A DNA stretch of 36,522 nt. Source: Mikrocytos mackini (taxonomy: Eukaryota; Endomyxa; Ascetosporea; Mikrocytida; Mikrocytiidae). Of the stretch, positions 9,517-20,308 are shown piece after piece (position 1 is the stretch's first letter; the number at the start of each line of letters is the position of its first letter). A model generated the notes under the pieces. It was not told where the DNA came from. It did not search any database and saw nothing but the letters and a program-made list of their open reading frames with translations. Location of the stretch: the NCBI GenBank assembly GCA_030180075.1, contig JASNJN010000111.1, positions 1-36,522 on the forward strand. Reading direction: 5' to 3'. The position numbers and the translations under genes are program-made.

Positions 9517-10457
9517 AATTATGTTTTAAAATATTTGCCATTTTAATTCATAAAATCTGGGTGTAACAAAGGGTCCCCACCCTTTCATTTTTAAACAAAT
9601 AATTTCAAAACGAAGCATTTTACAGAATCTATTGTTTTAAATCATCCAATACTGCTAAAATAACATTACAAATAATAATTTATATTAATTTTAAATAATG
9701 ATGTTACATTGAGTAACAATCTTAACTATTACCATACAGATTACGCCTCATTTATGCAATGAAATAAATACTTTTTAAATGAAAATAGGTTTATATTTAA
9801 CAGTATATTTTGACTTTTATCGGGATATTATCATATTTAAAAAGTTTAGAATATGCGGCTAACCGGGATATCTTTATACGTATAAATTGCCAATCCCTAA
9901 TAATTATAAACAAATAAATAAATACAGGAAATATAATAATAATATCGTTACCTTTAATCTAAATAATTTATTTACAAGCTTTTGTATTTTGTTTTTAATC
10001 GTGTATCTTCATAGATTATTATAATTGCCAATATGTATTTCAATCCTTAAATAAACAAATTGTTTTATACCATCTTCCCTTGATAGTTTCTTATTTATCA
10101 TCCCTGGTAAGACTAAATACTTTAAAGCTTTCTTACTATACTACACATAATTTTCCGTGGCTTTAAAAGAAATACAAAATATACACTTCCTTCTTATCAC
10201 ATATGTCTGTTAGTTCACTGTTATGAGCAATTACACCTCGTATTGTCTTCCTTCATAGATTTAGAGTTTGAAGCAGGTATAGTGGGAATTATAACTAGCC
10301 TATAAAGGATCGGGGGCTTTATATATGTTCAAACAAGTATTTATTGTGTATGGCTATATAAAGTGCTTTATGTGGTTCTTTTATTTGTATCTTCTAGCCA
10401 TAAGTTTTAAGTTTGTTTTATATAAAGTGTTTTGGTCGTATCTTCTTATTGTGTCTA
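9517..10457. other. AT-rich stretch without a gene
   Basis: No coding region, RNA gene or clear inverted repeat was recognised here on either strand. Confidence 0.5.
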
Positions 10458-10589
10458 TGGTCTTCTTGTGGTCTTCTTGTGGTCTTCTTGTGGTCTTCTT
10501 GTGGTCTTCTTGTGGTCTTCTTGTGGTGTTCTTGTGGTCTTCTTGTGGTCTTCTTGTGATGTTCTTGTGGTGTTCTTGTGGTGTTCTTA
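10458..10589. repeat. 11-bp minisatellite, 12 copies
   Basis: The unit tggtcttcttg repeats twelve times without length change. Variants (tggtgttcttg, tgatgttcttg) cluster in the 3' half. Because 11 is not a multiple of 3, the array is open in several frames with an 11-residue protein period on both strands; the frames across it (10325-10690 plus, 10418-10654 minus) are therefore not evidence of a gene. Confidence 0.9.
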
Positions 10590-10999
10590 GTCTGAATTCT
10601 TGGTTTAACGCCTTCCATTATAACCTCGTTCGCCTGTATGCGGCTAAACGTCAAATCATAATGATATGTACCTCCATGATGCCGATATGAAGTATCGGAA
10701 CCCTCAGTGGGCGAAAATAGGCTTGGATAAATATTTTGAAATTTAAAATTTTAGAAACAGTAAAACAAAGAAATTTTCGCTTCTACAAAGTATTATATCA
10801 CCCCTATAGAATTCTCTATACCTTTATACACACAAAAACAACCATACTTTAACAATTTAATCCTCAGAGCTCTGTGGGTCAAAAAGTTAGAGGTGAAAAT
10901 AGACACGACGCACATCAGCAAAGAACAATACAACCAAACCAGTTCAAATATAAACACATCAACAACGAATGATACAAATAAAAACACGTCAGTAAATAA

Positions 11000-11604
11000 C
11001 CCACAAACCAAACCAGTACGAATCAAAACACATCAGCCCAGAACAATACGATACTAAACACAAATGATTATACAGAACAAGAAATAACATTTGGTGGGGA
11101 ATCTCGGAAATGGAAGAAGTTAACATCTTCTGAGATTGGAACTGCAGAGTTAGTAATGATATCTAAAATTGACACAAGAGATAGCAAGGTAAAGGATGAT
11201 GGTTTTACGCTTTTAACCAGAGATGAGAATTCTGGGCTTTTGGCTTTCCGATCCGTCCGTTGTGTGTTTCGGTCGGATCGGATCGGAAAAATTCCTCGAC
11301 TTTTTCTTAATAAAATTCTAAAAATTACTATTAAAAACCAATAAAAAATAGGTGAAATATTATGATTTTTGGCATTTAAACCACCGATTTTCACTACTAT
11401 GATAAAATAATATAAATTTCAGATTCGTTATTAAATATAAAATGGTAAAATTCAGTGGAAAATGATTACCTGGATATTTTCATGGTTGGCATTTTAATGA
11501 GAATTTTTTGAAAATTTGGTCGATTTTCTTCCGATTCCGTCCGTTCGGATCGGAATCGGGTCGGACGGAAACCGACACCTCTGCTTTTAACACCATATAT
11601 AAGA
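11000..11604 (+). pseudogene. Decayed ORF interrupted by a hAT-like MITE
   Basis: From 11000 to 11217 one plus-strand frame is open with protein-like composition: an Asn/Thr/Ser-rich part, then a mixed charged part (ESRKWKKLTSSEIG, SKIDTRDSKVKDDGF). The MITE at 11218-11583 breaks it; after the insert the frame reaches a TAA within a few codons (about 11604). A similar Asn/Thr-rich composition continues upstream of 11000 in another phase, past a stop codon at 10997. This suggests the C-terminal end of a former gene. I do not recognise the family, and chance cannot be excluded. Confidence 0.35.
11218..11583. mobile_element. hAT-like MITE 3 (366 bp)
   Basis: The ends are CAGAGATG and, inverted, CAGAGGTGTCGG, flanked by identical 8-bp repeats cttttaac at 11210-11217 and 11584-11591. 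The duplication fits the hAT nTnnnnAn pattern, and CAGAGGTG is a common type of hAT end. Subterminal regions are rich in TCGGATC/GATCCGA-type motifs in both orientations (11250-11290 and 11530-11575), plausible transposase-binding clusters. Non-coding. Confidence 0.85.
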
Positions 11605-11849
11605 TAATTTTTAAAAGTACAAGATGGAACAAAGTAAACGAAATAATTAAATTTATTTATTATTCGAAAACGCAATAAAAATAAAATTATGAAGTTATAA
11701 TATTTTTGTTATTTATATACTTTATATTTCAGAATATTTAACGAATTGTATTTACTTAGTTTTAAATCAAGGTTTTTCAAATAAGCAGGCATTATAGGTA
11801 TTAAAAAGAAGTTTTCGTATGAAAATGAACTTGTATTGAAACATTATTA

Positions 11850-12434
11850 CAGTCAACCCTCGCCTATCCGAAAATCACGAAAAATGACGATTTTTATTTC
11901 GGTTATCAAGATATTTCGGATGTCAAGTATAGAGGTGGAGAATCGACGATTTGCCCGTCATTTTTTGTTTGAAATTTAATTTATAAGCATAAAAACCACT
12001 ATCTGTAACCTAATTTAAAAACTAACCCATGCAGTTGTATAAATAAATCCAAACAGGGTTCAGAATAAAAAAATTTCGATATTTTCAAAAATTCGAATTT
12101 CCAAGATGTTTCGGCCTAATTTTATTAATAAACCCCCATTTGGGCATTTCATTGGTGGTTTGTTGAATATAAACCCTTTAGTAACGCTATAGCCCCCAAA
12201 AAATTGATTTTTTAAAATTTTGTAAAATTTCAAATTTCAAAATGTTTGATATAATGTTTTGCTACTCACGCTATAATACTATATACAACATTCAACATAG
12301 CTTTATAGTTTGCTAACAAGTTTATAATTTATATTTTTAACCAATATAAACAAGCCTGAACATTTCAATTTTTCCAAAATCACGGTTACGAAGATAGTTA
12401 CGGATAGATATTTCGGATAGTCGAGGATTGACTG
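11850..12434. mobile_element. pogo/Tigger-like MITE (585 bp)
   Basis: The left end CAGTCAACCCTCGCCTATCC and the inverted right end CAGTCAATCCTCGACTATCC match at 18 of 20 positions, and both continue into CGAAA. Each end is flanked by TA (11848-11849 and 12435-12436), the target duplication of Tc1/mariner/pogo elements. The interior has no transposase frame. Confidence 0.85.
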
Positions 12435-12493
12435 TAATTATGTATAATTATTTTAAAATATATTTAAATTTTATTTATTCTCTGTAATTCGAA

Positions 12494-12502
12494 CTATAAA
12501 TC
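12494..12502. repeat. MULE target site duplication, left copy
   Basis: The 9-bp string ctataaatc here is repeated exactly at 16683-16691 on the other side of the element. Mutator-like elements typically make 8-11 bp duplications. Confidence 0.9.
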
Positions 12503-12949
12503 ACGTTTAATATTTTGTAGGAATAAAATTTTTTTTGTGTTTGTTCTGATAATCTAGACACTTCTCATACCACCTTGTTAGTGGGTTTAAGAGGTTTGTT
12601 TCAAAATTTTCAATATATAGCTCTAGTTGTTATGTTTTACAATCAAATAAAAATATTTTCTACTTTCAAAATTTATTGAAGGCATTCACACTCACACACG
12701 ACTTCTCATCAATTTCTGTACTACATATATCCTTAACACTTGAAAACATAGACATAGAGGATTTGGGAGAGCTGTCCACATTTATACTGAGCCTACAACC
12801 CAAACACAATGATTTGAGCGCAGAATCAAAAGACACAGCAATATCACATAATAAGAGCAACATCAACTACAATAAAATTATTACAAATGATACAAGTACA
12901 CAATATGAAAACCACGAATTTTCCCACGAAGGCATAAACAATGATGAAG
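12503..12949. repeat. MULE left terminal inverted repeat
   Basis: 447 bp, nearly identical to the reverse complement of 16236-16682. It includes the 5' part of the transposase reading frame. Confidence 0.92.
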
Positions 12950-15364
12950 CTAAAGACGGGAGACCACCCACTGACATATATAAATTACATTCTACTACTA
13001 CCTGTACTCCCGAACAGTTAAGATTATCCGAGAAAGGGTTCCGTTCGATTGGCCATGCAAATAAATGGATCTCGGAATTTCTTAGATTTGAACCAGTTTT
13101 GTTTACTCAAACTACAGGACAAAAGAAAAGCCCGGGGTTTAAAACAATAGAGTATTTCAAATGTAAGCAAGTCTTAATCAAACAAAGAAGGGATAAACTA
13201 AACATGAAAATAGACGTTAATAAGAGCGTCACCGAAGGAGGAAAACAAGAGAAAGGTGAAGTAGTAACGTATAAAAACGAAGTGATAACCCCATGTCAAG
13301 CTTTTTATACAGTATATGGATTAAAAAACAATAAATGTAAAGTGGTATTCAACAATATGCATAACCATGTGCTTGACTTTAAATATTTAAAATTCAGTGA
13401 AAGTTTAAAGCAAGAAATAATTGAGAAAATCAATAGTGATGTTCCATTATAAGATCTATACTTCTTATCTTAGAAAATTTGACCCTGATTGTATTGAAAA
13501 GAGAGATTACCTTACTATGAACTACTTGCGTTACTTAAAATACGCACATTCAAAAAATGCTACACAATATAAAGAAGATCAACACAACCTTTTATTACTA
13601 CTTGCGTATTTGCAGAAAAACTCCGTAATAAGAATTATTAGTATAAAGTTGCAGGGTTATGAATGTAAGCTTGGAATATCCGAAAAAGATGATTTTGTTA
13701 TTGGATTTACTTCAAAATACCAGCTCGAACAACTCGACAGATATGGTCAGAAGCAGATCCTAATCGATAGTACTCATGGTACAAATCGTTATGGATTTTT
13801 ACTCACTACGTTCTTTGTTATTGACCACAACTTTAGGTCAATCCCAGTATTATATTTGATTTCAAACTCGGATAAAGCAACAATAATAAAGCGGTTCTTA
13901 ACAGATTTAAAAAATTCAATCAACAGAAATATCGAAACAGAATACATAGTTACTGACCTTTTCCCAGGATTCTATAATGGGTGGCGTTCGATTTTTGACA
14001 CTGGTGCGCGTTGGTTATGGTGCACGTATCATTTCAATTGCGCAATATACAAGAATCTAAATATATACGTAAGAAACAAAGAAACAAAACACCAAATAAA
14101 AATGAAATTTGTTCTTTTACAATTAACATACGAACCTGTAGCCTTTAAAGAGAAGTTGAATGAATTTATGAATTTTATAGATAGACAAAATAAGAATTTT
14201 CATAAATACTTCCATAAATACTATGAAAATGAATATAGAAAATGGGCGATTTGTATGCGAAAAGATAGCCAGGCAAACACGACGTGTTTTGTCGAAAGTT
14301 TCCATGCTAAATTAAAGGGAAATTATTTAGAAAAGAAATGCAATGCGAGGTTGGATTTTTTGATTAACAGCTTGGTTGATTACACTTTGGATAGAATTGC
14401 ATTAAATTTCAAATCAACACATGTTTTGCAATACGAGACAAACAGTTATAGAATAAACAAATCAAACACACACCATAAATATGCAGAAAAACTAACGATT
14501 GACGATATAGAGATATTAGAAGAAGCAAATATTATTCGATTGGGCAAAGTGTTTGTTTATTGTGTTAGAAAATGTACTAATGAACAAATGCCTATTATCT
14601 GTTATAAATGTGGTTTGTGCTACAATTGTTTCCGTTGTAGCTGTAAAGATAGCTTTCAACGGAAACAGGTATGTAAGCATATGCATTATATATGCCAAAA
14701 CAACTTGGTTCTACGACCACACGATAATATTAAATTAGACCCCAGTCACAGACCAAAAAGTAGAGATCATATTGCGAATAGAAATACAACATCATACGTT
14801 TATAATAATATACTTGAACAGCAAAATGTTAAGGAGAATCAGCAAATCGATGTTCAAATTGGTAATGGTTTTAATGATTTCGAAGAAACTATTCATAAAA
14901 CAAATAATGAGAAAATATACAATAAGAATGAATTTATGACCGGAAAGACAAATAATAGTCCAATTTCTTTTGATCAAATGGACAACTTATATGGGCGATG
15001 CAAAGTGGAAATTGATAAATATGATTATTTATTAAAGGGCAATAAAATAATGGAAATTGAAAAATTATTACAAAGGACTTTAGACGACATAATCAGCCCG
15101 AGTTCACAGATCGAAATATATCATAAAACTAAGGGTATAAATATAAACGCAAGGATTAGAAAACAGATTCCACAACGAAGCTACCCTACGTTCAAAAGGA
15201 TTAAGAAAACAAAGAGGATAAAAGCCTGTTCTGTTTGTTCAACGAGAATTTTTGACAATAATAGATCAGTATATTGTATGAATTTATGTGGTTATATAGT
15301 ACATAAAGTTTGTTTGATGAATTCGATTTTGTCATGTGTTGATGGAGAATATTATTGTTGTTAG
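12676..15364 (+). pseudogene. MULE transposase, split by a frameshift near 13440
   Basis: The first frame (open from 12553; no in-frame ATG before about codon 177 counted from 12676, so its true start is unclear) ends at 13452. It carries a C...C...HNH pattern (C207, C221, H229, H231 from 12676) like the FLYWCH/WRKY-type DNA-binding domains of MULEs. The second frame (first ATG 13439) ends at 15364 and overlaps the first. It holds the MULE catalytic core: D116 (ILIDSTHG), D179 (IVTDLFPGFYNGW), the C201-x2-H204 motif and E292 (FVESFHAKLKG), numbered from 13421. A SWIM-type zinc motif follows (C406, C408, C418, H420), then a cysteine-rich, PHD-like C-terminus (C603, C606, C619, C623, H628, C631, then C-terminal cysteines). 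A phase change between 13430 and 13452 would join the two. It may be mutation, sequencing error or recoding. All catalytic residues remain. Confidence 0.9.
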
Positions 15365-16235
15365 AAATACCTAATAAATAATATAATTATATAAATGAAT
15401 TAAAATATTTAGTCATATTAATAATAAATACTTAAAATTAAATTCGTTGTAATATGTATTGAGAAATTGTCTTTAATGTCATAAAATTATAATAATATGT
15501 TTCTTGTATAAACACACACGAAAATCCATCCCACAAAGCGCTAAAATTTCCCCTGACATTCCGAATAGCTAATCAAAAATCGAGCTATTGATGGAAAAGC
15601 TATAACTATTACTCTAACCTTTTCCCGGATTTTCTAATAACAAATCTTTATCTTTATTGATTGAATGTTAGTATCGAAGCCTCTTCTGCATTGGTGATTT
15701 TATTAGAAATGGGGTTGTAGAATTCCGATTTCTTCTATTACGTTCTCGTTAGAAGTCATAGTTTTTGCATAATTCCGTTATATCATGTTATATGTGCAGT
15801 TTAAACTTCTTAAACAAGTTAACTGGGTTCCCTATTTCTACCCAAATCGTAGTTTGTATTTGTGTTGTCGATGCTTTTGTCCAGTCATCATGAGAATTTC
15901 TAATCTACGGGTTTCTTTTAAATCCTTAACAACAATAACATCAAATTTTGTGATGTTTTCATTCTTGACGATTTCTTACCAAATATAGAACATATCACAG
16001 TTGATCTTCCAGAACAAGAAATTGACCCATGTAAGGAATTCGTAGTCTCAGGAATCTGTGATTGCAGCTGTCATCGTAGCCACACTTCATAATGTTCATG
16101 AATATCTTTCTAATAGGTCCTTTATATTTCTTTTCCTGTAATCAAACGATCGATTAACGATCACAGGATTCAGATAATTCCCCTTTTCAATACAGGGGAT
16201 ATATACGATAATCCAGCTGTTTTAATACTTAGTTT
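15365..16235 (+). other. MULE interior with fragmentary coding sense
   Basis: No intact gene is present. The plus strand at about 15922-16092 reads for some 56 codons up to a TAA with natural-looking protein composition (FILDDFLPNIEH, then GICDCSCH). Further protein-like stretches lie upstream (about 15810-15930) and downstream (about 16140-16235) in other phases. This could be a decayed second transposon gene or a captured host fragment. The family is not recognised. Confidence 0.35.
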
Positions 16236-16682
16236 CTTCATCATTGTTTATGCCTTCGTGGGAAAATTCGTGGTTTTCATATTGTGTACTTGTATCATTT
16301 GTAATAATTTTATTGTAGTTGATGTTGCTCTTATTATGTGATATTGCTGTGTCTTTTGATTCTGCGCTCAAATCATTGTGTTTGGGTTGTAGGCTCAGTA
16401 TAAATGTGGACAGCTCTCCCAAATCCTCTATGTCTATGTTTTCAAGTGTTAAGGACATATGTAGTACAGAAATTGATGAGAAGTCGCGTGTGAGTGTGAA
16501 TGCCTTCAATAAATTTTGAAAGTAGAAAATATTTTTATTTGATTGTAAAACATAACAACTAGAGCTATATATTGAAAATTTTGAAACAAACCTCTTAAAC
16601 CCACTAACAAGGTGGTATGAGAAGTTTCTAGATTATCAGAACAAACACAAAAAAAAATTTATTCCTACAAAATATTAAATGT
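16236..16682. repeat. MULE right terminal inverted repeat
   Basis: 447 bp, the inverted copy of 12503-12949. The minus-strand frame at 16222-16509 is a mirrored copy of the transposase N-terminal segment and is not an independent gene. Confidence 0.92.
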
Positions 16683-16691
16683 CTATAAATC
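16683..16691. repeat. MULE target site duplication, right copy
   Basis: An exact copy of the 9-bp string at 12494-12502. Confidence 0.9.
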
Positions 16692-16762
16692 CATCCACAG
16701 TAATTCCATAAACAAACTCCTTCTTTGTAAAAAATCGATAAAATTTTCTATCAAATTCAATA

Positions 16763-19700
16763 TCAGTATTTTCTACCCCCATTGGCCCATGATATTAATG
16801 ATATTTTATAACTGCCGTCATATTGCACAAAAAATGTATCCCCGTTCCTGAAATTTTGGCATGTTCTATTATCAGTTTTTAATTCAAGTTTATCTGCATA
16901 GTTTGTTTCGATCATGACAACCGAACATTCTTTGTCATGTCTTCCATTACTATTTTTGAGATTGAAAATATAAATATTTTCAAACATATTTGTCGATATG
17001 TTGTCTTCATTTTCCTGGGTTTGTCCTATTGAATCTTCGTTTTCTTTTTCAGTTATATCATAAATGACAAAGTTGCTTAGTTCTGTCATATGACCCGAAG
17101 TTATCATATATACTCCACCTGGAATCGACCGATCATCCATAAAAAGAGGATCGTCTAAACAGCTAGCAAATTCATATTTTTTTATTCTATTGTTTATGTC
17201 ATTTGCTTCATAAAAGCGAATTTCTAAAAACATTAAAATGTATTTATCCCTGTCATCCCATTCTATTAAATCAACTTCACATTCAAGATATTGATGAGTA
17301 ACCCCGCCCATAATATAATGTTGATTTTGTATATTGTAGCATTTGAGTAATTTAAAGCCGGGATTCACATTGAATATGTGTTCAATTTTCTCTATGTTTC
17401 TATCATCCAGCGTTACCATCTTTAGATTACCATCATAGTAAATAATGCTATTGCAATGCTCACAGTAATGAAACTCGTTATCATTTTCTCTATCGGTTTG
17501 TAATACTTTCTGTAAATAATAAACTTTGTAGACTTTGTCATTTCCTTTATTCATCCCAAGTGTCTCTAATAGCTTTAGTTTGTTACCATTTACAAATAAA
17601 ACATATGTAGTTCCCATTACGTCTAGTTGTATTTCTTCCTCATTCAATCTTGTAATGTTAAATATCAAATCTTCATCTTCTTTACTATTGGTCCAATCTG
17701 ATAGACTATGTGCAAATAACTCCTCTTTAACTAATTGATCTTCTTGTATTAAAATCACAATAATAACTTTATAGGTTATTACTACATTGATTACTTTGTT
17801 AGTTTCATAATCTAACAGAATAAATTTGGAATATAGTATATTGCTATGATTTAATCCTGATTCCGTTTCTTTTGGTGAAGTTAAAACTATTTCATCTGAG
17901 TTTTCTTTAATTACTCCAAAGAAGTATTGTAGTTCGGTGTTTAGTAGAATTATTTTATCAGAATAGATAAAGCTGCCTATCAATCCCAATGAAGATAAGT
18001 CTATGCCATTTGCTTTAAACATTATTCGTTTTACTTTTTTATTGTTCTTTGCTATATTAAAATGATTATCCTGTGATATTTGTATTTTGTAATAACCATT
18101 TTCTATTCTGTACTCTCTTTGTATTAAGTGTTTGCTATCATTTAGTTCCACTTCTTTGTTTCCCTTTGTGCTTAATGTTTGGAGTTTACTATATTTGTTT
18201 TCTACAATTACACAATCAATTGTGTTTCAAATTGTAAATCTTTTTAGTTCTTCACTATCCTTTATTAATATTTTATTAATTTGAAATAGGGTGTCTTTAT
18301 AACTAACTATAGTCTTGTTTATACTCCCGATATAAAATATATCATTAAAGTTCGAAAATGAGTACAGGTATGACAATTCACAACTATTCTCTCGGTACAT
18401 GTCCTGCAAATTAATCTTAATTGTGATAGTTTCGTTGTTCAAGGTTTTAACTAGAAATAGTAGTGTATGTTCATCCCGAAACAACTCAACAATAGACACC
18501 ATGTACATTAGTCGCCTGTCGCCTTTATTTTCTCGAATGATGCTTGTATGCGTTTGTTCTCCAAAAGTAACATGTGTAATTACTAGGGTTCGGAATATAT
18601 GTGACTAAACTTGTGGTCACATATTTTGTGTAAAATTTGACGTAAAATCCTTTATAAATTTGGGAAATTTTTTAGGTATCCCATATCTGAGTATCCTCAA
18701 ATTTTAGATTTTTCTCTATAATCTCTAAAAATCACATATTATTCACATATTTGATCATTTTTTGTCACATATATTCCGAACCCTAGTAATTACAATCAGC
18801 TTACTAATCATTAAGTATTCGCTATTCTTCGAGTGGATAAATCCTGGAGATTTGCAATATTCGGAAGGTTCGTAGTGATACCAGTCTTCTTTTAGGTATT
18901 GTTCTATATCTCGATCTTCACATTCAAATTCGCAATTTAGCTCAAATGTCTCTAGCCCGCTTTGAAGGTAATCGTCTATATCTCCAACTTCCGATGGCAA
19001 ATCTTTTTCTATTATTCTTTTGTTTAGTTCGGCAATTTCATTTAAATTAACATCGTAAATAGCATGAGAACATACCAACTTTAGAATATTGTTGTCTTCT
19101 TTAATCTGCATGCATTTATAAATAGAGTCGTCATATATTTTGAATGCAGTTGAATTGTGGTGTGGGCTTTCAATTTGAAAACCTCTGAAACATTTCTTTT
19201 GTAAGTCAATATATTGAACTGTGTAAATAAATACCATATACCCTGCTCTTCCCGGCTTGTTCAATTCTAAACATTTGTTGGTGTCTTCTTTAATTAGTAC
19301 TCCTTCGTGTTTAACAAGAATTCCGATTATGTGGGGAATGTTAGTTCTGAATAAACTCACAAAGTTAAGCACAGGTATATCGATGTGTTTGATAGTAATT
19401 TTTGGTGTTCCAGGATTGTATTTTATATATGATAGTTTACCTTGTATAAATGAAGTAAACCTTTCGAAAGCATCGACTTTGAATTGATAGGAGAATTCTT
19501 CGGTGGATTGTCTTTTTACGGGTTCGAGTGACAATGGCGATAAACTAGAATAATATCTGTTTACTTCAAATGTAATTCTAATTTGGTTGTTATGAACCTG
19601 AAGAAATCCAAAAACAAACTGGAAATGTTCATTGAAGGAAATGAATGGGAATGATTGTCTATTCTCATCGAAATCAGAAAATAACAAGTCAGTGATATTG

Positions 19701-19882
19701 AAGTTCTGTACGTTTTGGGTGCAAACTAGAGTCGGTGTTGCGCTGTATGTGTAAAGTTCTAGATAGGCTTTGTAAGTGAATAGAATGTAAGAGTTTTGTG
19801 GGATTCCAGATTTCAATTTATGGACTCCATGGAGCACTCCCCTGTGTTTGTTGTAGTTTAAATCAATGGTGTTATTTTCCAT
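16763..19882 (-). pseudogene. 970-codon gene of unknown function, interrupted by a MITE and one TGA
   Basis: Three minus-strand frames (19882-18755, 18508-18227, 18151-16763) are all in the same phase. The first is cut by a 202-bp hAT-like MITE plus its 8-bp duplication (210 bp, so phase is kept); reading across the subtracted insert gives an uninterrupted frame from 19882 to a TGA at 18227-18229. After that TGA the same frame stays open to the TGA at 16763. The 18151 frame begins with GTG, so it is a continuation and not a separate gene. The intact product would be about 969 residues: soluble, no membrane segment, rich in short hydrophobic beta-like strands. A large beta-propeller of the CPSF160/DDB1 type is one guess I cannot confirm. 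One internal cysteine pair (HYCEHCNSIIYYDG) resembles half a zinc site. Apart from insert and TGA it is undamaged, so inactivation is recent or allelic. Confidence 0.8.
18584..18785. mobile_element. hAT-like MITE 4 (202 bp), inserted in a gene
   Basis: Perfect 22-bp inverted ends start TAGGGTTCGGAATATATGTG. They are flanked by identical 8-bp duplications gtaattac (18576-18583 and 18786-18793) that fit nTnnnnAn. Because the duplication is itself palindromic, the ends could be drawn one or two bases differently; the 8-bp reading is preferred because it fits hAT. It provides the TGA that ends the 375-residue N-terminal piece of the host gene. Confidence 0.88.
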
Positions 19883-20308
19883 ATTCTTTTGTGTGGTTTG
19901 AATTAAGTAGTAGTGGTATAAATCTTCCGAGCAAGAAATAGTGTTGGTTTGAAATTTGCAAACTTATTTGAATAAATTTGCACTGCAGATGATTTATGTC
20001 TCAAACAGTGAGATTTTGTTCTTTTAATTATCTCTTCTAATGGTGTATCTGTTGAAACCCGTCAGTGCGTCCAAGCAAAATTTCAGTTTGAATTTAGATT
20101 TTTCACAAATTATTGGCTTTATAAGAAATCAACTGTGCTTTAATTTTGCCATATAGCGGCATTTATTCCATAGAAACAACGTCATACTGTTGAAATTTAT
20201 ATAATCTTTACATCATTTTCAACACTCAATTTTATAATTTTTTGAAAAGTAAAAAAACAACAACATTTTGTCTACTCAAGCATACAGAACAACCTAGAAC
20301 ATTTCAAT
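19883..20308. other. Divergent intergenic region, 426 bp
   Basis: It separates the interrupted 970-codon gene (minus) from the 539-aa gene (plus) and must hold both promoters. I see no AAATTT-type motif close to either ATG, no RNA gene and no repeat. Confidence 0.5.

Larger units (their letters stand above)
12503..16682 (+). mobile_element. Complete Mutator-like element (MULE), 4180 bp
   Basis: The element has terminal inverted repeats of 447 bp (12503-12949 and 16236-16682) beginning ac(g/a)tttaatattttgtagg, exact 9-bp target duplications, and a MULE transposase between them. The repeats differ at only a handful of positions, pointing to a recent insertion. It landed 72 bp past the 3' end of the 970-codon gene. 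About 870 bp (15365-16235) between the transposase and the right repeat has no intact gene. The left repeat contains the first ~90 codons of the transposase region, so the right repeat carries a mirrored, truncated copy of that coding start. Confidence 0.93.

Noticed and set aside
10325-10690. 121-aa plus and 78-aa minus proteins
   Set aside because: Both are translations of the 11-bp minisatellite.
16222-16509. 95-aa minus-strand protein
   Set aside because: It is the mirrored copy of the MULE transposase start within the right terminal repeat.
18151-18229. A separate gene starting at 18151
   Set aside because: The apparent start is a GTG; the frame is the direct continuation of the upstream piece across one TGA.
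16763-18229. Reassigned TGA codon in this organism
   Set aside because: TGA also serves as a normal terminator here, and intact housekeeping genes need no readthrough.
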